From: Deinococcus alpinitundrae
GTDB taxonomy: Bacteria; Deinococcota; Deinococci; Deinococcales; Deinococcaceae
DNA length: 64,000 bases
NCBI RefSeq assembly: GCF_009982895.1
Contig: NZ_WXZL01000010.1
Coordinates: forward strand, 1 to 64,000
Direction: 5' to 3'
The notes under the pieces were generated by a model. It was given only the letters and a program-made list of their open reading frames with translations, had not been told where the DNA came from and did no database searches. Made by a program: the position numbers and the translations under genes. Numbering within the stretch: position 1 is the first letter of the stretch; each line of letters opens with the position of its first letter. Shown here in pieces: positions 51,840 to 64,000 of the stretch.

Positions 51840-52662
51840 AGCTGCCCTCACCCTGACTGGGCGCACCTTCCGCGATGGGAACGGCGACGACCGGGGGCCT
51901 ATTGCCGGGGAAGTGGGGATAACTGACAACTGGGTTCCTGACTCCTAGCGTCCAGACTGATGCCGAGATGAACGGTCAGGCCGGTAGTGTGCTGGCGAAA
52001 TTCGCGCATGCCAAAGATTGGCAGGGCGGCGAGCAACAGGAGCAGCGGGTGGCCAGGTTCGAGCATGCCGATCACGATGTGTCTGCGGAGCGCCTGGGCT
52101 GGATAGTGCTGACCGCCCTACTCCCGAAATTCCAACCTGAAAAGATCAGAATTTGGTGAACGCGAACCGGATAATGTTCGTTTGCAAGACTGACCCTTGC
52201 TGCTCTCTTCAGAGAAAAGATTAATGAAAATCACATAGTAGCCTGAGTTTTGCTCAATCTATCGTTAAGCCAATTTCCCTTAGACACACTATGTTCCTCT
52301 TAAACTCAGGGTTGCCTCCTGAAACTGAGTAGCCCGAATTTTACGTTTGGATTCAATTAAGCTCATCCCAAAGCGATTTATGATTTGTCCTCTATTCAAT
52401 AGACAGTTAGGTCGCTAGGCTGAGTCAACTCGGTTCGGTTGGGCGAGGCACGCACACCTGCTAGGGTCGATTGTGATTACCAGATGCACTGATCGTGAAG
52501 AAACGCACTATAATAGACTTTTGTATTCATGACACCCATTTTATCAAGCTTTTACCTCATGGTCTTAAGAAAAGCGGTCTGGGCAGGCGGGGAATATAGT
52601 AAAAATAAAGGGCCTCGTACGTTCTGGCAACATTGCCGGGAGTAGGGGGTGGGGAGACGACA
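51840..52662. other. Long AT-richer intergenic region before the galactofuranose genes
   Basis: 823 bp without a convincing gene; a short frame at 51968-52159 has no start signal and no protein character. From about 52140 composition becomes AT-rich. A TATAAT at 52509-52514 is the best promoter, leaving a leader of about 140 bases before GTG 52663. ACTCAG at 52304-52309 pairs with CTGAGT at 52325-52330. It could hold a regulatory leader, a small RNA or a decayed insertion. Confidence 0.5.
52509..52514 (+). promoter_or_regulatory. Candidate -10 box of the glycosyltransferase-glf unit
   Basis: A perfect TATAAT in an AT-rich stretch, about 149 bases before GTG 52663. No good -35 is seen. Confidence 0.35.
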
Positions 52663-53824
52663 GTGAAAGGAACTTCGGACAATACAGCGGTGATTCTCTG
52701 CCTTTCGCATTTAAGATGGGATTTTGTCTTTCAGCGCCCACAGCATCTGATGACCCAGGCGGCGCTGACCCGGCGGGTCTACTACGTCGAACTGCCGCTG
52801 TTTGGTGACTGGGACGATCATCTGGAGATCCGGGCAGTGGAAGGCGGCGTGCAGGTGGTGGTGCCCCACATCCGCACCGGCTTCGATGCCGCCGAGTCGC
52901 AGGCCCGCACGGCGGCGCTGCTGGCCGAACTGGCCGAGCACCAAGCGCTGGGCGACTTCACCCTGTGGGTCTACACTCCGATGGAATTGCCCGTCGCCGC
53001 CCGGTTGTGCCCCGGCCTGACGGTGTACGACTGCATGGACGAACTCGCCAACTTTCGCTATGCGCCGCCAGAGTTGCACTCCCGCGAGCAGCAGCTATTC
53101 ACCCAGGCCGATCTGGTCTTCACCGGCGGCCACCGTTTGTGGGAAGCCAAGAGTAAGCAGCACCCGAATGCATACCCATTTCCTTCCAGCGTGGACAAGG
53201 CCCACTTTGCCCAGGCCCGCGCCGATTTGCCCGATCCCGAAGATCAGACCTCCTTGCCGCGTCCCCGGCTGGGCTTTTACGGCGTCATTGACGAGCGCTT
53301 CGATACCGAGCTGATCGCCGAACTGGCCCATCGCCGCCCGGAGTGGGCGTTCGTGCTGCTGGGGCCGGTCGTCAAACTGGAAGACAGCGAACTACCGCGC
53401 GCCGCCAACCTTCGCTACCTGGGCATGAAGAGTTATGCCGAGCTGCCCCACTATCTGGCCCATTGGGACGTGGCCCTGATGCCGTTTGCGCGCAATGCGG
53501 CCACCGAGTTCATCTCGCCGACCAAGACACCGGAATACCTGGCGGCGGGTGTGCCAGTGGTGTCCACCTCGATCCGCGACGTGGTACGGCCCTACGGCGA
53601 GCGGGCACTGGTGCGGATCGCCGACACGGCGGACGACTTCGAGGCAGCCTGTGAGGCCGCCCTCGCCGAGCGCCGCCAGCTGGCCGGGCAGGAGAGGCAA
53701 GCCAGCGCCGACGCTTTTCTCGCCGAACTCTCCTGGGAGCAGACCTGGCGCGAGATGGACCGCCTGATGACGTCGGCCCGGCAACGGCAACAAACCCAGG
53801 CCACCGAGCGCATTGAGGCTGCCG

Positions 53825-53832
<8 letters not shown>
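52663..53832 (+). CDS. Glycosyltransferase linked to galactofuranose synthesis
   Basis: A 389-residue GT-B type transferase. N-terminal C-L-S-H-L-R-W-D-F-V-F-Q-R-P-Q-H-L is typical of family 1/4 transferases found beside glf. Y-D-C-M-D-E-L (about residue 124) and the C-terminal P-T-K-T-P-E-Y-L-A-A-G-V-P-V-V-S-T nucleotide-sugar region follow. Start GTG 52663 with GGGGAG six bases upstream. It overlaps glf by 8 bases. Probably adds galactofuranose or another sugar to a surface glycan; acceptor unknown. Confidence 0.88.
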
Positions 53833-54967
<1,135 letters not shown>

Positions 54968-55191
54968 GCCGGAGAAACCGAACGCTACCGGGGATGTAAG
55001 ATTCCTGTGTCCTAACCCCTGTGGAAGCGGCCAAGGCTGGGAAGCGTCAGTACACTAGGCGTTCAAACCAAACCCCAAAAATCGAACGTAGCGGTAAACC
55101 CGGAGGCAGATAGGGACAGCCAACCACTTGTACTGTCCCGTTGGAGCGTCATTTCTCCACCGCAAACGACAAATTCGGGTCCGATCGCGAG

Positions 55192-57828
55192 TCAGTTGAC
55201 GCGGCGAGAGGGAGTGGCAGCTCGGTGCTGGCGACGGGCGACTTTGCAGGCGTACATTCGCTGGTCACTCAGGCGCAGCAGGTCGCCTTCGAGGGTGGCC
55301 TCTTCTGGAAACGAGGCGATGCCCGCGCTGATGTTGGCCGAAGGGAAGCCCTGGCGCTGGACCATGCGGACCACCTGTTCCAGATCGCTCAGAAAGCTGG
55401 CCTGCTGCGCCTTGCCGACGTGGTCAACCACCACGGCAAATTCGTCGCCGCCGATGCGGTAGAGTCGGCCCACCGGACTGAGATGGGTGCGCAGCGCCAG
55501 CGCCACCTGCCGCAGCAGCGTATCGCCTCGTTCATGGCCTTCGAGGTCGTTGACCACCTTGAGGCCGTCGACATCCATCGACACTACGCTCAGCGGGTGC
55601 TGGTGGCGCACCGCATGCACAATCTCGGTCTGGAGTTCGTCCTCGAAGGCGCGGCGGTTGGCCAGCCCCGTCAGGGCGTCGGTAAAGGCCGCGACCCTGA
55701 GGGTGTCGATGGTCTGGCAGGCCTGCTGGTATTTGTATTCCAGCTCCAGCAGGTGTCCGGCTCCCTCAGGAATAACCGGCAGCGGAGCCTGGCCCGGCTG
55801 CGGTTCCGGCGCGCTGCGCTTGATCAGGATGTCTTGCAGCGCCGTGTCGTCGTGCAGCAGGGCTCGCAGCGGCAACTCGCCTGAAGCGTGCAGGGCCAGC
55901 AGGGCGTCGACGATCTCCGGCTGGAAGTGCCGCCCGCGCTGCTGGCGAATTTCGCTGAGCACCTCGCCCAGTTCCCAGGCCCGCTTGTATGGGCGTGGGT
56001 TGAGCAGCGCATCGTACACGTCGGCCACGGCGACGATGCGGGCCACCGGGGCAATCGTCTCGCCGCTCAGGCCCTGCGGGTAGCCGCCGCCACTCCACTG
56101 CTCGTGGTGGCTGAGGGCGATCTGCTCGGCCATTTGCAGCAGGGGCGACGCGCCGCCCGCCAGAATCTGGCCGCCGATGGTGGTGTGGCGCTTCATGGTT
56201 TCAAATTCCTCGTCGGTGAGCTTGGCAGGCTTTTGCAAGATCAAGTCGGAAATGCCGATCTTGCCCACGTCGTGCAGCCGCGCCGCCACCCTCAACAGCG
56301 CCACGTCTTCGGCGGGGAAGTTCAGCTGCTGCGCCAGCAACGCCGACACGTGTCCGACCCGCAGGGTGTGTTCGCCAGTCACGTCGTCGCGGTACTCGGC
56401 GGCATTGGCCAGCCGGATCGCCACCTCAACCTGTGTCTGGGCCAGCCGACGGGTCTGCTCACTGACCTTGAGTTCGGCGGCCTGATACGCTTGCTGAGCG
56501 ATTTCTGTTTGCAGATTCGATACGGAAGTTTCGTGGTGGGCGCGCTCCACATCAAACTGCACCGTGAGTTGCCGGGTGTGGCGCTCGCGCTCGTCGTTGA
56601 ACAGGTACTGCTCGAGTTCGCGCAGCGCCCACAAGTGGTCGAGCGCGCCCTTGAGGTCCCCTGCTTCCTGAGCGCTCTGGGCCAGCAGCGCCCGAATGCG
56701 GGCGACCTGCTTGTGGGCCGCCGCGTCCACAGCCAACGGCAGGGCACACTCCAACGCTTCCTGCGCCCTGGCAGGCTGCTCTAGTGCCAGGTGCGCTTCG
56801 CCCAAGCCCAACAGGGCGTCGACCTCACCCTGGGCCTCACCGAGTTCGGCGGCGATCTCCAGCGCCTGCTGGTGGTGCCTCACGGCGTCACCGGGACGCG
56901 CCAGGGCTGTGGCCGCCCGGCCCAGACCGTGATGGGCGCAGCCGCTGAGGTAGCGCATGCCGATGCGCTCGGCCATGCTCAGCGCCTGGGTAAACAGCGT
57001 CCAGGCTTCCTGATGGCGCTGGAGGCTGCTGACCGCTTCGGCGAGGTTGTTCAGGCAATACAGCTCCAGGGTGTGGTTGCCGTGCCCGCGCGCCAGTTCG
57101 AGCGCCCTGGCGTGGTAGTCGTAGCTGAGCTGATGGTCGCCCATTTCCTCGTAGACGTAGCCGATGTTGACCAGGCAGTGGGCGCTGGTGCTGGGGTCGT
57201 CGACCGTCTTGAGCAGCTCGTAGGCCTCGGTCAGCGTCTGGAGGGCGGTGGGCAATTCGTGGCGGCTCAGGTGAACCTGCCCGATATTGTTCAGGCACTG
57301 CGCCGCGCCGAGGTTGTCGGCCAGCTGGCGGCGGATTTCGAGTGCGCCGCCGAGCTGCTCCAGGGCCAGCTCCGCATTGCCGCTGGTCTGCGAGAGCGCG
57401 GCCTGCTGGTTGAGGACCGAGGCGTACATGGCGCGGTCCTTCATTCGCTCGCCCAGACTGAGTGCCCGTGCCAGCGCTTCCCCAGCCTGACCCGGCTCGC
57501 CGAGTTCACGCAGCACCATGCCACTGACCAGCAACGCCTGGGCCTGCTGCGCCGTGTCGCCGAGCGCAGCGAACAACGTGACGGCCCTGTTGAGGTGACC
57601 TTCAGCTTCCCGAAGTACGGCCATGCGGTGCAGGGTTTGCCCGCACAGCAAATGGGCCTGCGCTTGCCCCGCCTGATACGCCAGATCGCAGGCCAGCGCC
57701 AGCGCTTCCTGGGCCATGTCCAGGGCGCGCTTGGGGTTGATAGGCAGCAGTGCCGAGGCGGCGTGGATCAGGGCGTCTACCGTCGGAGAAGTGGGCGGCT
57801 GAGTGAAGGCGTCAAAGGATGGCTGCAT
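55192..57828 (-). CDS. TPR / HD-GYP / GGDEF cyclic-di-GMP protein
   Basis: An 878-residue cytoplasmic signalling protein. About residues 1-420 are tetratricopeptide-type repeats (e.g. A-Q-C-L-N-N-I-G-Q-V-H, E-A-L-x-Y-H patterns). Then comes a short coiled coil, and an HD-GYP phosphodiesterase domain with R-L-H-D-V-G-K-I-G, L-S-H-H-E and G-G-G-Y-P-Q-G-L. The C-terminal cyclase domain has F-T-D-A-L-T-G-L-A-N-R-R and an intact R-I-G-G-D-E-F. It may both make and break c-di-GMP; the HD-GYP before GGDEF order is less common. ATG 57828 has CTGGAG upstream. Confidence 0.92.
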   Translation of the reverse strand: MQPSFDAFTQPPTSPTVDALIHAASALLPINPKRALDMAQEALALACDLAYQAGQAQAHLLCGQTLHRMAVLREAEGHLNRAVTLFAALGDTAQQAQALLVSGMVLRELGEPGQAGEALARALSLGERMKDRAMYASVLNQQAALSQTSGNAELALEQLGGALEIRRQLADNLGAAQCLNNIGQVHLSRHELPTALQTLTEAYELLKTVDDPSTSAHCLVNIGYVYEEMGDHQLSYDYHARALELARGHGNHTLELYCLNNLAEAVSSLQRHQEAWTLFTQALSMAERIGMRYLSGCAHHGLGRAATALARPGDAVRHHQQALEIAAELGEAQGEVDALLGLGEAHLALEQPARAQEALECALPLAVDAAAHKQVARIRALLAQSAQEAGDLKGALDHLWALRELEQYLFNDERERHTRQLTVQFDVERAHHETSVSNLQTEIAQQAYQAAELKVSEQTRRLAQTQVEVAIRLANAAEYRDDVTGEHTLRVGHVSALLAQQLNFPAEDVALLRVAARLHDVGKIGISDLILQKPAKLTDEEFETMKRHTTIGGQILAGGASPLLQMAEQIALSHHEQWSGGGYPQGLSGETIAPVARIVAVADVYDALLNPRPYKRAWELGEVLSEIRQQRGRHFQPEIVDALLALHASGELPLRALLHDDTALQDILIKRSAPEPQPGQAPLPVIPEGAGHLLELEYKYQQACQTIDTLRVAAFTDALTGLANRRAFEDELQTEIVHAVRHQHPLSVVSMDVDGLKVVNDLEGHERGDTLLRQVALALRTHLSPVGRLYRIGGDEFAVVVDHVGKAQQASFLSDLEQVVRMVQRQGFPSANISAGIASFPEEATLEGDLLRLSDQRMYACKVARRQHRAATPSRRVN

Positions 57829-57919
57829 GGCAAGGCTCCAGGAGAGGGGCGAAAGAAAGTTCAATACAGCAGCAGGGCAGGCCCGGTTTGGACATGCCCC
57901 CGCTCGCCGCGTTGAAGAT

Positions 57920-59254
57920 TTAAGGTTGGGTGGTGGCCCGGATGAAGCTGCCGACGTCCAGACGACGGTTGACCTTGTTTCCGTAACTCAGATTGAGGGT
58001 CGTGATGTTGCAGGACGTCTTGATGACAAGACCGGTCAGGGCTCTGGGCGTGATCCCTGCTTTGAGTGTCTGGCCCAGGGCCAGCGCGATACTGCCCGCC
58101 ACCATCGGCGCGGCCATCGAGGTGCCGCTCCAGTACGAGAAGAGGTTGCCCGGCACCGGACCCCAGACCATCTCGCCAGGAGCCATCACGCCGATCTTGT
58201 CACTGTAGGTGGAGAAGTCCGACTTCCGGTCTGTGGGGGTGACGCTGCCGACGCCCATCGAGTAATCGTCGGTGGCGTCCCGCGCCGGGTAGGTGACGCG
58301 TTCGTCTCCAGTGTTGCCCGACGAGGCGATCACGCTGACGCCCTTGTCGGCAGCGTATTTGATCATCTTCTGAATCGTGTCCGATTTGGTGATGGAGCCG
58401 AGCGACAGGTTGATGACCCGAGCGCCGTGGTTGACGGCAAAGTTGATGGCCTGCGCGACCATGGTTTCGTCGCCACTGCCGTCGGGGGCCAGCACCCGTA
58501 GCGGCATGATCTTGGCGTGCGGCGCGATCTGCAAGACGATGCTGGCCACATTGGTGCCGTGGCCGAATCCCTCGTTGGGAAAGTCGCCCTCTTCCTGCGG
58601 CACCGCGTCGTTATTGAAGAAGTCCCACTGGTCTTTGGGACTGACCAGCGCGCCCTGGAACATCTCGTGCTGGAGGTCGATACCCGTGTCGATGACCGCC
58701 ACCGTCACGCCCTCACCCAGATTGGGCGCGGCAGCCCAGGCGGCGGGCAAGCCGATCTGGCTCCAGGTTGCGCTGTTTTCGGGAATCCCGCCCACAGTGC
58801 CTCTGCCACCGCTCCAGACACGGGCACGTCCACCGCTCCAGACGTAGGCCCGTCCACCGCTCCAGACGCGCGCCCGACCCGCACTGTCGAACTGCACCGC
58901 CTTGCCTGACCAAGCGCTCGACGTGCCGCTGGCCCCGAAAACGTTCTGGTTGTTCGCATACGTGAGTGCCGCTCCATTCAGGTCCTGCGCCTGAAGCGAT
59001 CCACCTTGCGGCTTGTGATGCAGGCCCAGCACCGCGAATCCAGCGTCGGGGCGCCAGACCACCGCTGTCGCGCCGTAGCGCTGCTCCACGGCGGCCTGTG
59101 TGTCGGCGTCGGTAATCGACACGGACGTGCTGTATTCATATCTGAGCGCCTGCGCCTTGCCCGGCTGCTGGACACCCGACTGACCACAGCCGCCCAGCAG
59201 CAGCATGGTGCTCAGCCCCATTCCCGCCCAAAAGAGCTTTCGTAAAATATGCAT
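57920..59254 (-). CDS. Subtilisin-like (S8) serine protease, lipoprotein
   Basis: A 444-residue secreted protease. Signal with lipobox L-L-G-G-C (C23), propeptide, then a tandem 8-residue repeat V-W-S-G-G-R-A-x (three copies, about residues 127-150), and the catalytic domain: V-I-D-T-G-I-D (Asp), G-H-G-T-N-V-A (His), S-G-T-S-M-A-A-P (Ser). Start at ATG 59254 with AGGAGG five bases before it. Subtilases of this type are abundant in Deinococcus. The repeat links propeptide and catalytic domain; its role is unknown. Confidence 0.93.
   Translation of the reverse strand: MHILRKLFWAGMGLSTMLLLGGCGQSGVQQPGKAQALRYEYSTSVSITDADTQAAVEQRYGATAVVWRPDAGFAVLGLHHKPQGGSLQAQDLNGAALTYANNQNVFGASGTSSAWSGKAVQFDSAGRARVWSGGRAYVWSGGRARVWSGGRGTVGGIPENSATWSQIGLPAAWAAAPNLGEGVTVAVIDTGIDLQHEMFQGALVSPKDQWDFFNNDAVPQEEGDFPNEGFGHGTNVASIVLQIAPHAKIMPLRVLAPDGSGDETMVAQAINFAVNHGARVINLSLGSITKSDTIQKMIKYAADKGVSVIASSGNTGDERVTYPARDATDDYSMGVGSVTPTDRKSDFSTYSDKIGVMAPGEMVWGPVPGNLFSYWSGTSMAAPMVAGSIALALGQTLKAGITPRALTGLVIKTSCNITTLNLSYGNKVNRRLDVGSFIRATTQP
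58806..58877. repeat. 24-bp tandem repeat, three copies, in the subtilase gene
   Basis: Units begin at 58806, 58830 and 58854, each opening with CCACCGCTCCAGAC on the plus strand. They encode the V-W-S-G-G-R repeats. The units differ at few positions, fitting recent slippage or unequal exchange. Confidence 0.85.
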
Positions 59255-59713
59255 TTCATCCTCCTGTGCCCGCTCAATTTGAAGTGGTCTGCCAGAAACC
59301 GAAACGGCAGCACTCCATGCGTGCGCCCTGTACTCTGCCTATCAAGCTCTGACAGGGCACTTAAGGGCAATAGTCGAGAGCGTGTTAATTACTTCACGTT
59401 TTTGCTTTCTCTGTCTGGCACGCGATATTTCTCTTTTTTGCCCGTTTCGCGCTTGGCCCGGTCGCCAGCGCATGCCTGTTTATTTTCCAAAATTAAAGGC
59501 CGCTTCAGGTCAGGGAACACTGGAGAGTGTGCTGGTTCTGGAGCGACCTTCACAGGTCATACGGTTTCCGTCCAGTCGGGTCGGCAGTGATTGCAGAAGG
59601 GATTGACCAGGGTTCTTATCACAGGACGCCAGGCCAAGTCGACAAGTGAAGTCGAAAGGCCAAATCAAAACCCCCGGCGTCTACCGGGGGCATTGCAAGT
59701 GGGGAGTCCGCAC
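59255..59713. other. Intergenic region before the subtilase gene
   Basis: 459 bp. Holds the subtilase ribosome site near 59260, a pyrimidine-rich stretch around 59398-59445, and the terminator hairpin of the converging-end thiolase operon at 59671-59690. Short open frames here have no coding character. Confidence 0.5.
59671..59690 (-). terminator. Rho-independent terminator of the fad operon
   Basis: CCCCCGG pairs with CCGGGGG around a 6-base loop. On the minus strand the stem is followed by TTTTGATTTG. It begins 24 bases after the thiolase stop codon at 59714. Confidence 0.75.
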
Positions 59714-60926
<1,213 letters not shown>

Positions 60927-60934
<8 letters not shown>

Positions 60935-62150
60935 TGGAATTCTCCTTGTGGGCAGGGGTCGGAACTTCGGGTTGATTCGGCTCGGCACTTCCCAGCATGC
61001 GGCCCAGGTACTGGCGCAGGTGGCGCTCGTAGGCTTCGATGTCCATGTTCCAGTTGCGCAGATGCTGGCCGCCCTCGACCCGCACATACTCGATCAGGTC
61101 GGGCCGGGCCTCGAACAGCCGGTCGAGCTGCACGACCGGCACGGTGTTGTCGTCGCTGCCGTGAAAGATCAGCATGTGCAGGTCATAGACGTGGGCGTGC
61201 TGGAAATGGTCCACCGCGTCGAAATCCTGGCCGCTCTTGAGGGTGGTCAGCCGGGCGACGATGGGCGCGAGGAACACCGGCAGATGAAAGCGCACGGCGT
61301 GGTGCTTGATCAGTTCGCGCCATTCCAGCGCGGGTGAATCCAGAATGACGCCGTTGATGTGCCGCGCCAGCTTGCTGCGGCGCATGAAGGCCAGCGTGAT
61401 GCTGCCGCCCATGCTCAGGCCCATCAGCACGATCCGTTTGGCTCCGTGCTCACGGGCGTACTTGACGGCCACTTCTAGGTCTTCCCACTCGTCGGCGCTG
61501 AGACGGTAGACACCCTGCGGGGTGCGGCCCGCGCCGTGGGCGTTGCGGTAGGTGACGACCAGGCTGCTCAGGCCATAGGCGTGGTAAGCGGGCAGGTAGC
61601 GCAGTGCGTCCTGCCGCAGGCCCTGGTAGCCGTGCATGATGATGACCCAGTCCTCGGCGGGGTTGGCGCTCGGCACGCCGTCCTGGCCCGGCACGAACCA
61701 GGCGGGCAGCGGGCCGTGTTCGCCGTCCAGCACCAGATTGTCATAGATCAGGCCGCGTGCTTTCGGCGTGCCCAGACCCATCGAACTGGGCCGCACCGTC
61801 AAACCGGGGTGCAGGTACAGCCCGCCGCGCAGCAGGGGCCGCGTGACCCAGTCGGAGCCGCCCTCCGCCACTGGCCCCAGCAACGAGCCGCCGTCCTCGT
61901 CGTCCCAGTCGAGTGTGATCACGCCGGGCCGGGCGGTGATGAGGTTGCGGGTCAGGCGAATCAGCGTCTCGCTGCCTTCGCGCGACACGGCCAGCACGCG
62001 GGTTCTGGGAATGGGCCGCCGGACCGGTTTGGCCTTGACCAGTTCGTCGGCAAAGTACCAGCCGGTGCCGAGCGTGGCTGCCGCGCCGAGGCCCACGCCG
62101 AGCAGCACGCGGGCGAAAATGGGAAAGGAAGATCTGGAAGTGGGGGTCAT
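60927..62150 (-). CDS. Membrane-anchored alpha/beta hydrolase
   Basis: A 407-residue protein with an N-terminal membrane anchor (about 11-33, [11 protein letters not shown]). The alpha/beta hydrolase domain has I-I-M-H-G-Y-Q-G, nucleophile G-L-S-M-G-G-S, the acid in H-G-S-D-D-N-T-V-P and His in G-G-Q-H-L-R. It sits between the hydroxyacyl-CoA dehydrogenase and thiolase genes of a fad operon, suggesting it supplies acyl chains by ester cleavage; that is inference from context. Confidence 0.87.
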
Positions 62151-62195
62151 GGGGAAGTATCTCCAATGGGGGCAGAGGTGTAAACGGACGCCACC

Positions 62196-64000
62196 TCAGT
62201 TGCGCAAAGGCTTCCCGGTCTTGAGCATGTGCGTGATTCGGTCCTGCGTGCCCTTCTTCCCGGCCAGCGTCAGGAAGGCCTCGCGCTCCAGATCGAGGAG
62301 CTGTTGCTCAGTCACGCGGGCCTGGCGGTTGTTGGTCGCGCCGCCCGCCAGGATGTTGGCGAGTTGCAGCGACACCTCGCGGTCGTACTTGCTGGCGTAG
62401 CCGCCCTCCACCAGCCCGTAGAGCGCACTCTTGATCGCGCCGATGGCCGCCTCGCCCATCACCGGGATGTCGGTTCGCATGGTGGGCTGCATATAATCGG
62501 GGGCAAGTTCCAGCACCTTGCGCTTGGCCTCCGAGAGCAGGTTGTCGCGATTCATCACGGTCTCGTCGCTGGGCCGCAGAAAGCCGAGCTTGCGGGCGTC
62601 CTGGGCGCTGGTGCTGACCTTGGCGGTGCCGATCAGCTCGAAGGCGCGCTGCACGGCGGGGAGTAAGGGCTGGCCGGGCAGGGTCTGGTCGGTAAATCTC
62701 AGCAGCATTTCCTTGGTGCCGCCGCCGCCAGGAATCAGGCCCACGCCGACCTCGACCAAACCCATATAGGTTTCGGCGATGGCGGTCACGGCGTCGGCGT
62801 GCAGGGCCATCTCGGTGCCGCCCCCCAGCGTCAGGCTGAACGGGGCCACCACCACCGGGTGCGGCGAGAATCTGAGGCTGGTGGTCGCCTGCTGAAACAG
62901 CTTGATGGCCGCGTCCAGCTCGTCCCACTCCTCGTCCTGCGCCTGCGAGAGAATCAGCGGTAAGTTCGCACCCGCGCTGAAGTGCTCGCCCTGGTTGCCA
63001 ACCACCAGTCCGGCGTAACCGAGTTCCTGCACCGTCTTGTGCGCCGTGCCGATCATCCGGATGGCGTCCTCGCCCAGGGCGTTCATCTTGCTGTGAAATT
63101 CCAGCAGCAGCACGCCGTCGCCCAAGTCAACCAGGCTCGCGCCACCGGACTTCTTGACCACCTTGCTGGCGTCTTTCTTGAGGTCGCTCAGGATCAGGTA
63201 CGGAGGCTGATACGGCTGCAGCTGGCCCCCAGCGTCCACGATCTGCTCGCCGTTGTAGAAGCTGGCCTGGCCGTCGTCCTTCATCTTCTGAAGCAGCGGC
63301 GGCAGGGTGCGGCCCTCTTGTTCCAGGTTGCCGATCACCGTCTGCACGCCCAGCGCGTCCATCGTCTCGAACGGCCCCTGCTCCCAGCCGAAGCCCCACT
63401 TGAGAGCGTTGTCGATGTCCTGCAATTTGCCCGACACGGTTCCGGCCATCTTAGCGGCGTACCAGAAGCCGTCGTTCATGACGCCGCGCATGAAGTCGCC
63501 CTCTTTGCCCTCAGCCTCGTACAGGCCCTTGACGCGATCATTCAGCGACCTAGCCTTCAGCGCGTCGAGCACCGCGACTTTGGCGGGCGGCTGGTCCTCG
63601 TAGTCTAGGGTCTCCAGATTCAGCGTCAGAATCTTGGTCTTGCCGCGCTCATCCCTGGTTTTCTTGTAAAAGCCGCTGTCGGTCTTGTCGCCGAGCCATT
63701 TTTTCTCTTCCACCAGTTTCTTGAAGGTGTCGGTCAGGGTGAAGTCCTCGTCCGGCCCCGTCACCGCGCCGATGTCGTTGGCGACGTGATAGATGATGTC
63801 CAGGCCCGACAGATCGGCGGTGCGGAAGGTGGCGCTCTTGGGGCGGCCAATCGCTGGGCCGGTCAGCAAGTCCACTACCGCCGGAGTCAGGCCCGTTTCC
63901 TCCATGCGCTTCATGGCCCGCACCATGCCGTACACGCCGATGCGGTTGCCGACAAAGCCCGGCACGTCGTTGGCAACGACCACGCCCTTGCCCAGCGTGT
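62196..64000 (-). CDS. 3-hydroxyacyl-CoA dehydrogenase / enoyl-CoA hydratase, cut by window edge
   Basis: The visible 601 residues are the C-terminal part of a multifunctional beta-oxidation enzyme; the frame is open to the right edge, so the NAD-binding start is missing. The visible order is dehydrogenase C-terminal part ([17 protein letters not shown]), a second helical domain, then a crotonase domain ([29 protein letters not shown]). The order HAD first, crotonase last is that of FadN-type proteins, opposite to the fadB at 15509-17584. Operon with 60927 and 59714. Confidence 0.92.
   Translation of the reverse strand, partial: TLGKGVVVANDVPGFVGNRIGVYGMVRAMKRMEETGLTPAVVDLLTGPAIGRPKSATFRTADLSGLDIIYHVANDIGAVTGPDEDFTLTDTFKKLVEEKKWLGDKTDSGFYKKTRDERGKTKILTLNLETLDYEDQPPAKVAVLDALKARSLNDRVKGLYEAEGKEGDFMRGVMNDGFWYAAKMAGTVSGKLQDIDNALKWGFGWEQGPFETMDALGVQTVIGNLEQEGRTLPPLLQKMKDDGQASFYNGEQIVDAGGQLQPYQPPYLILSDLKKDASKVVKKSGGASLVDLGDGVLLLEFHSKMNALGEDAIRMIGTAHKTVQELGYAGLVVGNQGEHFSAGANLPLILSQAQDEEWDELDAAIKLFQQATTSLRFSPHPVVVAPFSLTLGGGTEMALHADAVTAIAETYMGLVEVGVGLIPGGGGTKEMLLRFTDQTLPGQPLLPAVQRAFELIGTAKVSTSAQDARKLGFLRPSDETVMNRDNLLSEAKRKVLELAPDYMQPTMRTDIPVMGEAAIGAIKSALYGLVEGGYASKYDREVSLQLANILAGGATNNRQARVTEQQLLDLEREAFLTLAGKKGTQDRITHMLKTGKPLRN

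Noticed and set aside
51968..52159. 63-residue frame in the leader region
   Set aside because: No ribosome site, no -10 hexamer, no protein-like pattern.
59249..59590. 113-residue frame upstream of the subtilase
   Set aside because: Lies over the subtilase ribosome site on the other strand and has no coding character.

Overview
The window looks like a chromosomal piece of a Deinococcus-type bacterium. The body (about 4.2-64 kb) is GC-rich with strong third-position G/C bias. At least sixteen genes carry a TANNNT hexamer 5-8 bases before the start codon, the leaderless-mRNA layout known in Deinococcus. The gene set also fits: SbcCD, an HPII-type catalase, many acyl-CoA enzymes and a DUF4388 protein. 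Genus is inferred from style and content; no rRNA or other marker gene is present. I saw no tRNA, rRNA or CRISPR array.

1-4190: the right end of an AT-rich integrated element. It holds a Tn3-type resolvase with a res-like site, a small secreted or lipoprotein-like coiled-coil protein, a 272-residue protein of unknown function, and a large serine recombinase. The element interrupts comM (antisense, 4191-4831) just before the expected Walker A codons. The comM remnant also carries an in-frame TAG.

4.9-15.1 kb: DedA membrane protein, release factor 3, an HDAC-like deacylase, an HNH endonuclease gene split by one TGA codon, and an ABC-F ATPase. A tightly overlapping leftward operon follows (GNAT acetyltransferase, glycosyltransferase, thiolase, unknown protein, esterase).

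15.5-28.7 kb: fatty-acid/acyl-CoA metabolism. A FadB-like bifunctional enzyme is divergent from a quinone oxidoreductase. Then come an acyl-CoA dehydrogenase, an ArsR-like regulator, a small Ser/Thr kinase, and a leftward seven-gene cluster (acyl-CoA dehydrogenase, CDP-alcohol transferase, hydrolase, DUF6636-like secreted protein, SDR, PaaI thioesterase, MaoC hydratase). The fadB gene and the seven-gene cluster share an almost identical 15-bp palindrome upstream, suggesting one regulator for both.

29-45.9 kb: housekeeping and stress genes. These are a zinc alcohol dehydrogenase, Nudix protein, cysteine synthase, DUF4388 protein, catalase, lipoprotein, RNA uracil methyltransferase, HAD phosphatase, AcpS, 2-hydroxyacid dehydrogenase, GNAT, periplasmic cyclophilin, threonine aldolase, CPBP protease, Yip1 protein, and a divergent YczE/MocR pair with a clear inverted repeat between them.

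45.9-64 kb: sbcD-sbcC, a hydrolase, a phosphoribosyltransferase, an AT-rich 0.8-kb leader before a glycosyltransferase-glf pair (galactofuranose), a TPR/HD-GYP/GGDEF signalling protein, a subtilase with VWSGG repeats, and a second beta-oxidation operon (multifunctional 3-hydroxyacyl-CoA dehydrogenase, hydrolase, thiolase) that runs off the right edge and ends at a hairpin terminator.
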